A DNA stretch of 64,000 nt, taken from NCBI GenBank assembly GCA_015060165.1, contig SUZC01000001.1, forward strand, positions 269,980 to 333,979. The letters run 5' to 3'. Shown here piece after piece: positions 36,541-44,917 of the stretch. The translations under genes were made by a program, and so were the position numbers. The notes beneath the pieces are model-generated. The model was not told the origin of the DNA. It saw only the letters and a program-made list of their open reading frames with translations, and searched no databases. Positions within the stretch are counted from its first letter, which is position 1. Each line of letters begins with the position of its first letter. The DNA comes from Rikenellaceae bacterium. GTDB lineage: Bacteria > Bacteroidota > Bacteroidia > Bacteroidales > Rikenellaceae.

Positions 36541-37320
36541 TTAATATACGTGTACACTCGCGCCTTGTGCCGAGGGAAGGAAATTGATTCCATACCAGCA
36601 CATCTGCAACAGCAGGAACGAGAAAATTATAAGTGCAAACGTGACGTTATTATCTTTGATATGGGGACGAAGGTGGAGATACAACAGATAACTGAGCCAC
36701 GTTGCGGCTGCCCAAGTCTCCTTCGGGTCCCAAGTCCAATAGTCGCCCCACGCCTGCTTGGCCCACAATGCACCCATAACCATTCCGAGTGTCAGGAATG
36801 CCCAACCGATTCTAACAAGATTGTCACACACACCCAACTCCTCAGCCGAGGGTTGCTTTGAACGGCGAAACCACAAATACAAGGCAAATAGCGTCACAGC
36901 GCCCATCATTGCATAAGCAAACATATAGACAATAACGTGAGGTACAAACCACACACTCTGCAACGCAGGCATTAGTGATTTGCTATGTATCTCTGGTTTA
37001 AAGAGATTGATACAGATAAATACCACCGACATCATCGTGCTGAACGAGAGCACCCATCGATATTGCCATCTTACAAACACCGCCAAACCCGCCAACGACA
37101 GGAAGAATGAATACCATAAGCGTGTTTCGCCCATAGTTCGCATAGGAGGACGCTCAAGCGAAACCCACATCACGACAATATAGCTCAAAAAAATGGCAGA
37201 GCCAATGAACGACACCACAGCAGCAGGCTTAATGGATTTGACTTTGAAGGCCAATACCGCTCCCGTTACCCAGCAGAGAATCGACGCTGCTGCAAACCAA
37301 ATAAGTTGTTGCCAAATCAT
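36541..37320 (-). CDS. ccsA: Cytochrome c biogenesis protein CcsA (system II haem handling)
   Basis: A 259-residue membrane protein with about eight segments. The tryptophan-rich haem-binding WWD motif is clear: GALWAKQAWGDYWTWDPKETWA (shown in the last third). Conserved His residues lie in FVPHVIVYM and LYLHLRPH. With ResB it exports haem and attaches it to CXXCH motifs of c-type cytochromes outside the membrane. It overlaps the resB stop by 4 nt (ATGA), so translation is coupled. A client cytochrome lies nearby at 41618-43147. Confidence 0.93.
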   Translation of the reverse strand: MIWQQLIWFAAASILCWVTGAVLAFKVKSIKPAAVVSFIGSAIFLSYIVVMWVSLERPPMRTMGETRLWYSFFLSLAGLAVFVRWQYRWVLSFSTMMSVVFICINLFKPEIHSKSLMPALQSVWFVPHVIVYMFAYAMMGAVTLFALYLWFRRSKQPSAEELGVCDNLVRIGWAFLTLGMVMGALWAKQAWGDYWTWDPKETWAAATWLSYLLYLHLRPHIKDNNVTFALIIFSFLLLQMCWYGINFLPSAQGASVHVY

Positions 37321-38597
37321 CGCTTTGTCTCCTTTCCTTTTTGTGATTTCTTGCCTTGTTCAGAAGATTGCAGGGATAAGTTCTGACGGCGGCCTTTCCA
37401 AGTGTGACCACCCGCCGTAACAAACATCACAACACCCGCCAACAACGTAAGCCACAACGCCACAGCCACCGCTGGCGACCAGCCATCACGCACACACTCC
37501 AACACGCTGGTTGTACTCCATCGGCCACGCTGAGTATCGTAACCCACCTGATAGATATGCCAAGAGCCCACTCTGGCAGGAGAATTTACTTCGATTTCAT
37601 AATCGGTCTTCTCACCGCTCATCTCCTCCACCCTAACACGCGAAAGATAGTGCTTCGGCTCTCGGCGAGGCATAGCAATCGCATGGCGACTATCGAGAAA
37701 CAGATAAGCTGGCTCAAAGATAAAACTTCCGCAACTGACCCAGCCCTCACGCTGCTCACCACTCGCCACATTCCGAGCTGCGACATATACGGCAGGAGCT
37801 GCTCCAACGTGATGCATTGGTCGGAAATTCTGCTCCTCAGGGATACGGCCTGCCATATCGACAATCTCACGCACCTCAATTTGCCAACCACCAATCGCGA
37901 GGTTATCGCCCACTCGCTCGGCCGACAAAAACTCTTTCGAAGAGGTTTCTGTCTGAGTATCGAGAAGGTATAATTTAGGTGGATACTCCTCCATTTTAAA
38001 CTCACGCAACGTCACCGAAAAAGGTAACTCGACGCTACGGCCTGCTCTATCTACACCCGTATAAACTGGTCTATCGAGCGAGGTACGGATTGTCACTCGC
38101 AGTTTATCGCCGCTGCCGAACATCATTGCAGCAATGGCCACAAACGGAGCAACGTGCGACAAAATTCGCACAAGGCTACGCTCTCTGAAATGGCGAATAT
38201 CTTGCACCGCCATAAATCCCAACGTGGTTAGGAAATATAATAACAGAAGATTGAACGGCCACGACGAGGTCATACGCGAGAATCCTAACGCACCCACAAC
38301 TCCTCCAGTAGCAGCATCTTGACGTGTAAAACCAAAGACAATACACATCACCACCATCGAGGCCAAAGCCGATGCTGAGGCATAATGGTCAGACAATCGC
38401 CTAACCCATTGCCACTTCTGGGCATATAGATTTGCAAGTATAATAAGATACAGATAGTTGACTGCGAGAATCAATCCCCACGGATATCGCAGGAAACTAT
38501 TGTCCAAATCGCCCACCACAAGTTGCAATACAACGCCCACCACAAAGATAAGCGCACAACGCATAAAGGCTCGACGATAACCCCACTTCAAGGCCAT
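37317..38597 (-). CDS. resB: Cytochrome c biogenesis protein ResB/Ccs1
   Basis: A 426-residue membrane protein: several segments in the first 200 residues, a large extracytoplasmic domain with ResB features (FSVTLREFKMEEYPPKLYLLD, SPARVGSWHIYQVGYDTQRGRWS), and a last segment (VAVALWLTLLAGVVMFVTAGG). ResB delivers or reduces apocytochrome for CcsA. The frame is open to 38630, but that ATG lies in the loop of the terminator at 38616-38649, so MALKWGYRRAF at 38597 is the better start. The 4-nt overlap with ccsA shows coupling. Confidence 0.88.
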   Translation of the reverse strand: MALKWGYRRAFMRCALIFVVGVVLQLVVGDLDNSFLRYPWGLILAVNYLYLIILANLYAQKWQWVRRLSDHYASASALASMVVMCIVFGFTRQDAATGGVVGALGFSRMTSSWPFNLLLLYFLTTLGFMAVQDIRHFRERSLVRILSHVAPFVAIAAMMFGSGDKLRVTIRTSLDRPVYTGVDRAGRSVELPFSVTLREFKMEEYPPKLYLLDTQTETSSKEFLSAERVGDNLAIGGWQIEVREIVDMAGRIPEEQNFRPMHHVGAAPAVYVAARNVASGEQREGWVSCGSFIFEPAYLFLDSRHAIAMPRREPKHYLSRVRVEEMSGEKTDYEIEVNSPARVGSWHIYQVGYDTQRGRWSTTSVLECVRDGWSPAVAVALWLTLLAGVVMFVTAGGHTWKGRRQNLSLQSSEQGKKSQKGKETKR

Positions 38598-38615
38598 AGA
38601 AAAACAAATTAAAAA

Positions 38616-38649
38616 AAGGGAACTCGCCACAAATGTATTGAGTTCCCTT
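38616..38649 (-). terminator. Terminator of the sugar-isomerase gene
   Basis: AAGGGAACTC (38616-38625) pairs with GAGTTCCCTT (38640-38649), 14-nt loop. On the minus strand a T run follows. It lies 17 nt after the isomerase stop and separates it from resB. Confidence 0.88.
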
Positions 38650-38666
38650 CTGTTGGTTAATTACAG

Positions 38667-39566
38667 TTATACCAACTCCCACTGTGCACGCAACAACTCA
38701 ACAGCGGCAGGAACAGTCTGCTCACGCTCGCCCTTTGTGCCACACTCGAAGCTAACATAATAAGGATAATTCATCTGCTTCAATGCGCGGAATCCATCTA
38801 CATAGTTATCCTTCTCGCCATCCTCGCCCGGCATAATACGACGACCACGGCTTGCGACGTGAACGTGCTGCAAATACTCAGGACCAGCGGCCAAGAATGC
38901 TGCATAGTCAGATGTCTCCTCCTGCATATGCCAGAAGTCACCCATACACTTCACACCCGCACTCTTCGAGTCACGACAGATGGCAGCTGCATCACCTACC
39001 AAACGCAAGTAGTGACACTCACGACGGTTCAATGGCTCCAAAATCACAGTTGTATTGTGCTTCAAAGCGTACTCACCAAGCTCGTGCATCTGCTCGCACA
39101 AATACTCACGAGTCTCAAATGTGTGAGGCTTGCAAGGCTTCTGACCGTTAAACGCAGGTACCATAATCACACCTGTTGAGCCAATAGCACCGGCAGCAGC
39201 AATAATATCGCGCATAGTTGAATCAAACTGAGCCTTCACCTCTGGGTCTTCAGCCAAAATAAATCCGCTAAAACCAGCGCAAATAGCCGATACCTTGATA
39301 TTACGGCCCTTCAATGCCGACTGAATCTCCTCTACACGAGCAGCCAAATTACGACCACCAGGCTCAAATCCAACGATACCCAAGTTCTCCATATAGTCGA
39401 ACTTTTCGTTGAGGCTCTTACCAGGAGCTGTACCCTCTTGGAATGAGAGTTTAAGCTCGGTCTTATTCTTTGGTGCGCAAGAGCTGAGCAACTCAATAGG
39501 TGCAGTGGCAGCAGCTACGGCAGCAGCTCCAAACAATGATCTCTGTAAAAATTCCTTTCTTTTCAT
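38667..39566 (-). CDS. Exported sugar phosphate isomerase/epimerase-like TIM-barrel protein
   Basis: A 299-residue protein. The leader MKRKEFLQRSLFGAAAVAAATAP looks Tat-like and ends at a possible lipobox (LLSSC, Cys30). The mature domain is a xylose-isomerase-like (AP endonuclease 2) TIM barrel with metal-ligand candidates EPLNRREC (Glu), GDFWHMQ (Asp, His), HVHVASRG (His) and SFECGTKGE (Glu). Such exported barrels act as epimerases, isomerases or lyases on keto-sugars, often beside Gfo/Idh/MocA proteins, as here. It follows the WbuC cupin by 11 nt. Substrate unknown. Confidence 0.85.
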   Translation of the reverse strand: MKRKEFLQRSLFGAAAVAAATAPIELLSSCAPKNKTELKLSFQEGTAPGKSLNEKFDYMENLGIVGFEPGGRNLAARVEEIQSALKGRNIKVSAICAGFSGFILAEDPEVKAQFDSTMRDIIAAAGAIGSTGVIMVPAFNGQKPCKPHTFETREYLCEQMHELGEYALKHNTTVILEPLNRRECHYLRLVGDAAAICRDSKSAGVKCMGDFWHMQEETSDYAAFLAAGPEYLQHVHVASRGRRIMPGEDGEKDNYVDGFRALKQMNYPYYVSFECGTKGEREQTVPAAVELLRAQWELV

Positions 39567-39577
39567 ATAGTTGTAGT

Positions 39578-40066
39578 TTATATAAATAGCTTTTCTAGAG
39601 CTTTAACATATTGCTCAACAGCCTCGGCATCATTAGCCGCAGGCGACCACGGAGCCAGATTATCGGGCGTAATGGGGGCAAAAGGACCTTGCTTTATCTC
39701 AAAAAGGACCGTATCGTCCTCCAACACCACCAAACCGTGCCATACTCCCGCCTCGATATCGAATCCCACGCAATCACACTGAGGGCCTACCTCGCGTTTG
39801 TCGGTAAGATTGCCATCATTGTCATAAAACAACACTCCTACTCGACCCTTCAACACTGCGATACTCTCACTCCTGGCGGGTGAAAGATGGCGATGCACGG
39901 GCAAATATGAGCCACGATGCATCACATTCAGCAGGCGATTGACAGGCTCATCGGTCGAAGAGTGGAAATTATAGTTCATTCGCTTACGGGGCGAATTCGT
40001 CGCCTGTTCAGCAACCTTGGCCATCAACTCCGAATCGATGTACTGATATTGTTTCTTAACCTCCAT
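39578..40066 (-). CDS. WbuC family cupin
   Basis: A 162-residue cupin matching WbuC: RKRMNYNFHSSTDEPVNRLLNVMHRGSYLPVHRH near residues 27-60 (shown as a motif region), metal ligands in the H-x-H pair, then AVLKGRVGVLFYD and GFDIEAGVWHGLVVLE. WbuC relatives occur in O-antigen and sugar-nucleotide gene sets; their reaction is not established. No signal peptide, so cytoplasmic. It lies directly before the exported isomerase and after a Gfo/Idh/MocA gene, suggesting sugar metabolism. Confidence 0.85.
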   Translation of the reverse strand: MEVKKQYQYIDSELMAKVAEQATNSPRKRMNYNFHSSTDEPVNRLLNVMHRGSYLPVHRHLSPARSESIAVLKGRVGVLFYDNDGNLTDKREVGPQCDCVGFDIEAGVWHGLVVLEDDTVLFEIKQGPFAPITPDNLAPWSPAANDAEAVEQYVKALEKLFI

Positions 40067-40108
40067 AGGGAAAGCCCTACAATGTAGTGCAACTGTTAAA
40101 GCAAGAGG

Positions 40109-40150
40109 GTGAAGAGGGAGTTTATGTTTGCTCCGACCCCACCCTCTTAA
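40109..40150 (-). terminator. Possible attenuator or terminator before the cupin gene
   Basis: AAGAGGGTG pairs with CACCCTCTT, with inner GGGAG/CTCC pairing. No strong T run follows on the minus strand, so a partial terminator or a processing stem between the Gfo/Idh/MocA gene and the cupin gene is possible. Confidence 0.4.
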
Positions 40151-40177
40151 AGTTTAATTATCTGATGTGAAAAATGA

Positions 40178-41527
40178 TTACTTACCAGGAACCATTACAA
40201 CACACTTATCCATATCCTGCTTGCCCAACTCGTGCTTGAACTCAGCCATATAGTCCTGATTAGACTTGCTGATCTCGTCCCATGTAACTGATGCACCTGA
40301 GTATGCAGACTCACGGCCCATTACACCTGCCAAGCAAGAGATACCGCACTCTGATGCCTCATCGTGAGCTGTACCCTTACGGATGTGGTTAACCCAATCA
40401 ACATGCTCCAAAACGTATGGGTTAGTCTGCTTGTATGCAGCCTTCTCGGCCTCAGCATCGAACTTCCAGATAACGTTACCTGCCAAATCCTTAATCTCGT
40501 GATTATAGCTATTCCAAGAACCCTTAGTACCCTGAATGAACTCACCTACATTGTTAGAGCATCCATTGATCTGACGGCACATTGAGTGGAGGTGGATACC
40601 ATTCTCCATCTCGAAATCTACGCTGAACATATCATACTGGTCACCTGTAATACGACGGTGACGAGCACCAAATGCAGTAGCCTTAACTGGCTTCAAACCT
40701 GACATCCACAAGAATACGTCGATATTGTGAACGTGCTGCTCAACAATATGGTCACCAGACAACCACTTCCAGTTAACCCAGTCGCGAATCATCCACTCTG
40801 TATCAGACCAAGCCTTCTCGCGGTTGCGATACCACAACATAGACTGATTCCAATATACATTACCGCCTGTAATCTCTCCGATCAAGCCCTCCTGAATCTT
40901 CTGGTATGCCTCAACATAAGGACGCTGGTGGTGACGCTGAGTACCACAAACAACGCTCAAGCCCTTAGCCTGTGCCTGCTTTGCAGTCGCCATAATCATA
41001 CGGTAGCCCTTAGGATCAACAGCGATAGGCTTCTCCAAGAATGAGTGAACACCTTTCTCAGTTGCATACTGGAAGTGAATAGGACGGAATGCAGGAGGAG
41101 TTGCAACAACGACCATATCAACACCAGCATCGATAACCTTCTTGTAAGCATCGAAACCCACGAAGCACTTATCGTCGGCAACAACCTGACCTTGCTTAGC
41201 CAATTTACCCTTCAAATCATTCAAACGGTCAGCAAAAGTATCGCCCAGAGCTACAACCTTAATACCGTTAGCTGCTGCCAACAAGTTGAAGATAGCACCA
41301 GAACCACGGCCACCGCAACCGATAACACCAGCCTTCAACTCCTTACCGTCGTCAGCCTTGTCGTTCAAAACGGGGATATAGTAGGTACCAGCCTCCTTCA
41401 AAGGAGTATAAACGGGACCCTTATCACCACAAGAGGTGAGAATTGAAGATGAACCAACCAAACCGGTTACACCAGCCATTGCAGACAAAGACAAGAAGTC
41501 TTTTCTACTCATTTTGTTCTTGCTCAT
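40178..41527 (-). CDS. Exported Gfo/Idh/MocA family oxidoreductase
   Basis: A 449-residue protein with a Tat-like leader (MSRKDFLSLSAMAGVTGLVG) ending in a lipobox-like LTSC. The NAD(P)-binding motif GVIGCGGRGSGA is at about 67-78, then EKPIAVDP (the family Lys-Pro), and a C-terminal beta-sheet domain (VNWKWLSGDHIVEQHVHNIDVFLWM). Family members oxidise or reduce sugars, and exported ones often act on glycosides at C3. It lies between the tetrahaem cytochrome gene (90 nt upstream) and the WbuC cupin. No TAnnTTTG box precedes it, so it may depend on the cytochrome promoter. Substrate unknown. Confidence 0.9.
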   Translation of the reverse strand: MSKNKMSRKDFLSLSAMAGVTGLVGSSSILTSCGDKGPVYTPLKEAGTYYIPVLNDKADDGKELKAGVIGCGGRGSGAIFNLLAAANGIKVVALGDTFADRLNDLKGKLAKQGQVVADDKCFVGFDAYKKVIDAGVDMVVVATPPAFRPIHFQYATEKGVHSFLEKPIAVDPKGYRMIMATAKQAQAKGLSVVCGTQRHHQRPYVEAYQKIQEGLIGEITGGNVYWNQSMLWYRNREKAWSDTEWMIRDWVNWKWLSGDHIVEQHVHNIDVFLWMSGLKPVKATAFGARHRRITGDQYDMFSVDFEMENGIHLHSMCRQINGCSNNVGEFIQGTKGSWNSYNHEIKDLAGNVIWKFDAEAEKAAYKQTNPYVLEHVDWVNHIRKGTAHDEASECGISCLAGVMGRESAYSGASVTWDEISKSNQDYMAEFKHELGKQDMDKCVVMVPGK

Positions 41528-41617
41528 AGTAGTATAGTTTTATTTAGTAGTTTATTAAATATTATGTTTCTTCACAATATAAATTCGCTTTGCAACTAAC
41601 GCTTTGCACATTTAAGA

Positions 41618-43147
41618 TTAGTTAGCTGCTACGCCCTCTGGCACTTCACACACAACGCGGAAACCGATACCTTTTATATCAGAGTACCACCATATACTCT
41701 TTGGATTCTGCGGGTCGGTTTTGAGCCAAGCATCGTGCTGGGTCTTTCCACGAGCCGCAACTCGCAAGTCGGCAGCATCGTCGGTGTATTGACCGCCACG
41801 AACAACGTGTTCTGTTCCGCTCTCTGGGCCCTTCGGATCAACTGCACCATCTGAAAGATTCTGATAGGCGTCCTCAGCGTACCAATCCGAACAGTACTCC
41901 ATAGCGTTACCCAACATATTCTTCAAGCCAAATGGATTAGCCTTAACCATCGCTGGCTCCTGAGTACGGTTTTTACTATTGTTGCTGTAAATCACATAAC
42001 TATTGATAACTGTGGTATCAGCACCAAACATCTCGTTCCAGAATCCGCCATTGGTAAACTTCTTGGGGTTACCCTCGAAGAAGTAAGGAGTATCGGTACC
42101 TCCACGAGCAGCATACTCCCACTCGGCCTCGGTTGGCAAACGATACTTCTTACCGGTCTTGAGCGACAACCACTGACAGAAGGTCTCAGCCGAATAGTGG
42201 GTCATTGTGATTGCGGGACGCTCACCCATACCCCAACCCTGATCGGGGAATCCAAATGGAGGAGTAGGACCACTCACTGCATCGATATCCTCGCGGCTAT
42301 TATTTGCATAGATTGTTTCGGGCGATGTACGGCCCTCCGACATTGTCTCACGATAGAAGGCCCAGAACTGCGACCAAGTAACCTCCAACTCGCCCATAAA
42401 GAATGGCGATACGGTAACCTTGCGCTGTGGAGCCTCATCGGCCTTATGGAAAGGCTCACCCTCGGCACTACCCATAGTGAACGAGCCACCCGGAATTGCA
42501 ATCATGCTAATTGCTGCTGTCGTACCCGGAATAGTCTCAACATAGTTCTTGAACTCTGTAACGGCAGTAGCCTCAGCATATGGCTCACCCTCCTCCTCTA
42601 CGGGAGCCTCAGTGAGAGCCGCGTGCTTATAATTGGGGTTATAGTGACCTGCATCGAGGTGACAGCTGATACACTGCAAATTGAGTTTTTCCTCGTTCTC
42701 CTCGTAATGGAGGTGAGCAGTTACACCCTCGTCGGTAATTCCCTGCGGGAAGAGATTGACGTGACAAGCCTTGCACGACTCGTTATAAACAATTGTCTGA
42801 GCATATTCCAACTCTCCCTTGCTCTCCCAGTCGATATCCTCCTTGTTCTTTGTGAGGTATGACCAAAGATCCTTTGTACCTGTTGTAATCTTAGCCTTCA
42901 CATAATCAAACGACCCCTTTGGAGGAAGGTGACAAGCTGCACAATCGGTCATCACGCCGCTACCGTTGTTATAGTGAATCGACTGCTTCCAACTGGCATC
43001 GGCCTCGGGGTGATAATGGCAAGCCATACATGATTCGTTTTTCGAGCTATTGACCCACATATAGTTGAAGCCAATCATCAAAGAAAAACCCAACACAAGA
43101 CCTGTAAGGCCTGCAACAAAATATTTTTTTGCTTTTGACTTAGACAT
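41618..43147 (-). CDS. Tetrahaem NapC/NrfH-like cytochrome c fused to a SUMF1-like domain
   Basis: A 509-residue protein. One N-terminal membrane helix (about 9-29) anchors it. Four CXXCH haem sites follow at 40-44, 69-73, 125-129 and 159-163, the layout of NapC/NrfH quinol dehydrogenases. After an acidic linker, residues about 210-505 form a formylglycine-generating-enzyme-like fold (MIAIPGGSFTMGSAEGEP, YRLPTEAEWEYAARGG, NMLGNAMEYCSDWY, VVRGGQYTDDAADLRVAARG). The two cysteines of true FGE sit in the stretch replaced here by YTDDAAD, so sulfatase activation is unlikely. It probably takes electrons from the quinone pool; the acceptor is unknown. CcsA/ResB nearby would mature it. Confidence 0.88.
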   Translation of the reverse strand: MSKSKAKKYFVAGLTGLVLGFSLMIGFNYMWVNSSKNESCMACHYHPEADASWKQSIHYNNGSGVMTDCAACHLPPKGSFDYVKAKITTGTKDLWSYLTKNKEDIDWESKGELEYAQTIVYNESCKACHVNLFPQGITDEGVTAHLHYEENEEKLNLQCISCHLDAGHYNPNYKHAALTEAPVEEEGEPYAEATAVTEFKNYVETIPGTTAAISMIAIPGGSFTMGSAEGEPFHKADEAPQRKVTVSPFFMGELEVTWSQFWAFYRETMSEGRTSPETIYANNSREDIDAVSGPTPPFGFPDQGWGMGERPAITMTHYSAETFCQWLSLKTGKKYRLPTEAEWEYAARGGTDTPYFFEGNPKKFTNGGFWNEMFGADTTVINSYVIYSNNSKNRTQEPAMVKANPFGLKNMLGNAMEYCSDWYAEDAYQNLSDGAVDPKGPESGTEHVVRGGQYTDDAADLRVAARGKTQHDAWLKTDPQNPKSIWWYSDIKGIGFRVVCEVPEGVAAN

Positions 43148-43169
43148 AAAAATACATATTTTATCAGGT

Positions 43170-43200
43170 CAAAAATAGTAATTATTTCAGCAATATACAA
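43170..43200 (-). promoter_or_regulatory. Promoter of the cytochrome gene
   Basis: Minus strand TATTTTTG at 43177-43170 and TTG at 43200-43198, spacer 20 nt. Leader about 15-20 nt. Confidence 0.65.
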
Positions 43201-43250
43201 CTTTCGATGTATATTTTAAGAAAATAATTTCTTATTACACTTGACATCTA

Positions 43251-44423
43251 CTATTTTTCAACCCACTTATGCCACTTCTGCGACGAATCGTAACCAGCAC
43301 GCACCATGGTCTCGACAAACTGCATACCTCGAACACCATCCTCGACATTTGGGAAGTCTAACCACTTCTCATCGGGTTGCTTGCCGGCAGCTTTAGCCTT
43401 AACAACCAATGTAAAATTGCGATAAATATTGGCAAAAGCCTCGATGAAGCCCTCGGGGTGACCGCCAGGAGTACGGGTATTCCACTTCGAGGTATCGTCA
43501 AGGAAGTTGTAGCCATTACCGATATGCACCTCCTCAGTTGAGCGCTCAGCCCACTTCACATAGAGGGTATTGGGGCTCTGCTGTCGCCACTCCAAGCCAC
43601 ACTTTTCACCATATACACGCAAACGGATGTTATTTTCCTCACCTGTAGCCACTTGAGTCGACTGCAGCAAACCAGTAAAACCTGCATCATAATGCAAGAA
43701 AGCGCAAGCATCATCATCAACCGGACGGCCATCTGCAACCCTAAGCAAATCGGCACAAACCTCTACTACTTTAGCGCCAGTAACATACTCAGTCAGATGC
43801 CAAGCGTGGGTGCCGATATCAGCCACACAACCACCCTTACCGGCCTGCTTAGGATCATTACGCCAAACTGCATTGTTACCACCCTTGAGCTCCACGCGTT
43901 TCGAGAGCCAACCCTGAGAATACTCAACAAACACTCTGCGCACCTTGCCTATCTCGCCGCGTGCTATACGGGCACGAGCCTCCTTGATAGCTGGATATGC
44001 GCTATAGACGTGAGTAAGAGCCAATGTTCGGCCTGTTTCGTTGACCTTATCACGCAGAGCAAGAGCCTCTTCCAAAGAGAAGGTCATAGGTTTATCCACG
44101 ACAACATCGAAACCCGCCTCCAACGCGGCAACAGCTGGCTCGAAATGGAATCTATTAGGAGTCACAATAGTAACAAAATCCATACGTTCACCCTCAGGAA
44201 GTTGAGCTTCGGCGGCAATCATCTCCTGCCAAGTGGAGTAGATACGATTGTCGGGGATATAGTATGAGCGACCAGAAGATAGTGATATTTCAGGATTAAT
44301 ACTAAAGCAGCCGCACACTAACTCAATCTCATTCTCCATCAATGCTGCACGACGGTGAATAGCTCCGATAAATGCATCGCTACCCCCGCCAATCATTCCC
44401 ATTCTCAGTTTACGGTTCTCCAT
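43251..44423 (-). CDS. Cytosolic Gfo/Idh/MocA family oxidoreductase
   Basis: A 390-residue protein starting MENRKLRMGMIGGGSDAF, with the Rossmann glycine motif at once, so no export signal. Other marks: VTPNRFHFEPAVAAL, DKPMTFSLEEALAL (family Lys-Pro), ADIGTHAWHLTEYV (catalytic-region Asp and His) and GGHPEGFIEAFANIYRN. It probably oxidises a sugar or inositol-like substrate with NAD. The frame is open to 44558, but that reading passes through the promoter box at 44520-44527; the ATG at 44423 is the start. It is upstream of the cytochrome gene on the same strand, which has its own promoter. Confidence 0.9.
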   Translation of the reverse strand: MENRKLRMGMIGGGSDAFIGAIHRRAALMENEIELVCGCFSINPEISLSSGRSYYIPDNRIYSTWQEMIAAEAQLPEGERMDFVTIVTPNRFHFEPAVAALEAGFDVVVDKPMTFSLEEALALRDKVNETGRTLALTHVYSAYPAIKEARARIARGEIGKVRRVFVEYSQGWLSKRVELKGGNNAVWRNDPKQAGKGGCVADIGTHAWHLTEYVTGAKVVEVCADLLRVADGRPVDDDACAFLHYDAGFTGLLQSTQVATGEENNIRLRVYGEKCGLEWRQQSPNTLYVKWAERSTEEVHIGNGYNFLDDTSKWNTRTPGGHPEGFIEAFANIYRNFTLVVKAKAAGKQPDEKWLDFPNVEDGVRGMQFVETMVRAGYDSSQKWHKWVEK

Positions 44424-44519
44424 TTTAGTTATTTTAGTTGGTTGATAATCAACAGTTTTAGGCTCGGCAGATATTGCATCGAAATCAAAAAAGGCAATCT
44501 GCCACAAATCGTCGTTTTT

Positions 44520-44550
44520 CAAAGTTAGCCTAAATAATTGAATATCGCAA
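44520..44550 (-). promoter_or_regulatory. Promoter of the cytosolic Gfo/Idh/MocA gene
   Basis: Minus strand TAACTTTG at 44527-44520 with TTG at 44550-44548, spacer 20 nt. Leader about 90 nt. It lies right behind the terminator of the RND operon. Confidence 0.7.
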
Positions 44551-44565
44551 CATTTCAAAAAAAAA

Positions 44566-44592
44566 GTTTGCCCGACTGCGAGTCGAGCAAAC
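44566..44592 (-). terminator. Terminator of the RND efflux operon
   Basis: GTTTGC-CGACT pairs with AGTCG-GCAAAC around one mismatch, 3-nt loop; on the minus strand a run of nine T follows. Confidence 0.88.
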
Positions 44593-44618
44593 CTCTTTTC
44601 TAGTGTTATGACGTAGGA

Positions 44619-44912
44619 TTAAATCATAGAGCTAACCTCCCAAGCAAAGGCACGAATACCCTGCTTGTGGTTATCCTCATCAAGCTTTTTAAGCTGCGCC
44701 AAGAACTTCTCGGCCTTATCATCCTCCATTACTGAGATAAGAGCTGAGTTCATAGCTGGCCACGCATGGTTACCAAGGTGAGGCTCGCCGTCGCCAGTAC
44801 CACGACCAATAAGCTCCTCCCAACCCGTAAAACCACGAATATCCATTTCATCCATAATATCGATAACCGCGTCGTACATAGACTGGTTACATGCCATAAA
44901 TACTGCTTTCAT
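44619..44912 (-). CDS. PG0541 family transporter-associated protein
   Basis: A 97-residue protein: MKAVFMACNQSMYDAVIDIMDEMDIRGFTGWEEL, then GRGTGDGEPHLGNHAWPAMNSALISVM. This matches the small PG0541-type proteins found behind RND pump genes in Bacteroidales; the fold resembles PII-like/ferredoxin-like regulators, though that is inference. It starts 6 nt after the pump gene stop and is the last gene of the operon. It is soluble and may modulate the pump; no function has been settled to my knowledge. Confidence 0.85.
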   Translation of the reverse strand: MKAVFMACNQSMYDAVIDIMDEMDIRGFTGWEELIGRGTGDGEPHLGNHAWPAMNSALISVMEDDKAEKFLAQLKKLDEDNHKQGIRAFAWEVSSMI

Positions 44913-44917
44913 ATCTC

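Noticed and set aside
42197..42862. A 221-codon open frame on the plus strand
   Set aside because: Antisense to the cytochrome-SUMF1 gene, which has four haem motifs and clear domains.
41618..43147. A functional sulfatase-activating enzyme
   Set aside because: The SUMF1-like domain lacks the active-site cysteines and no sulfatase gene is in the window.
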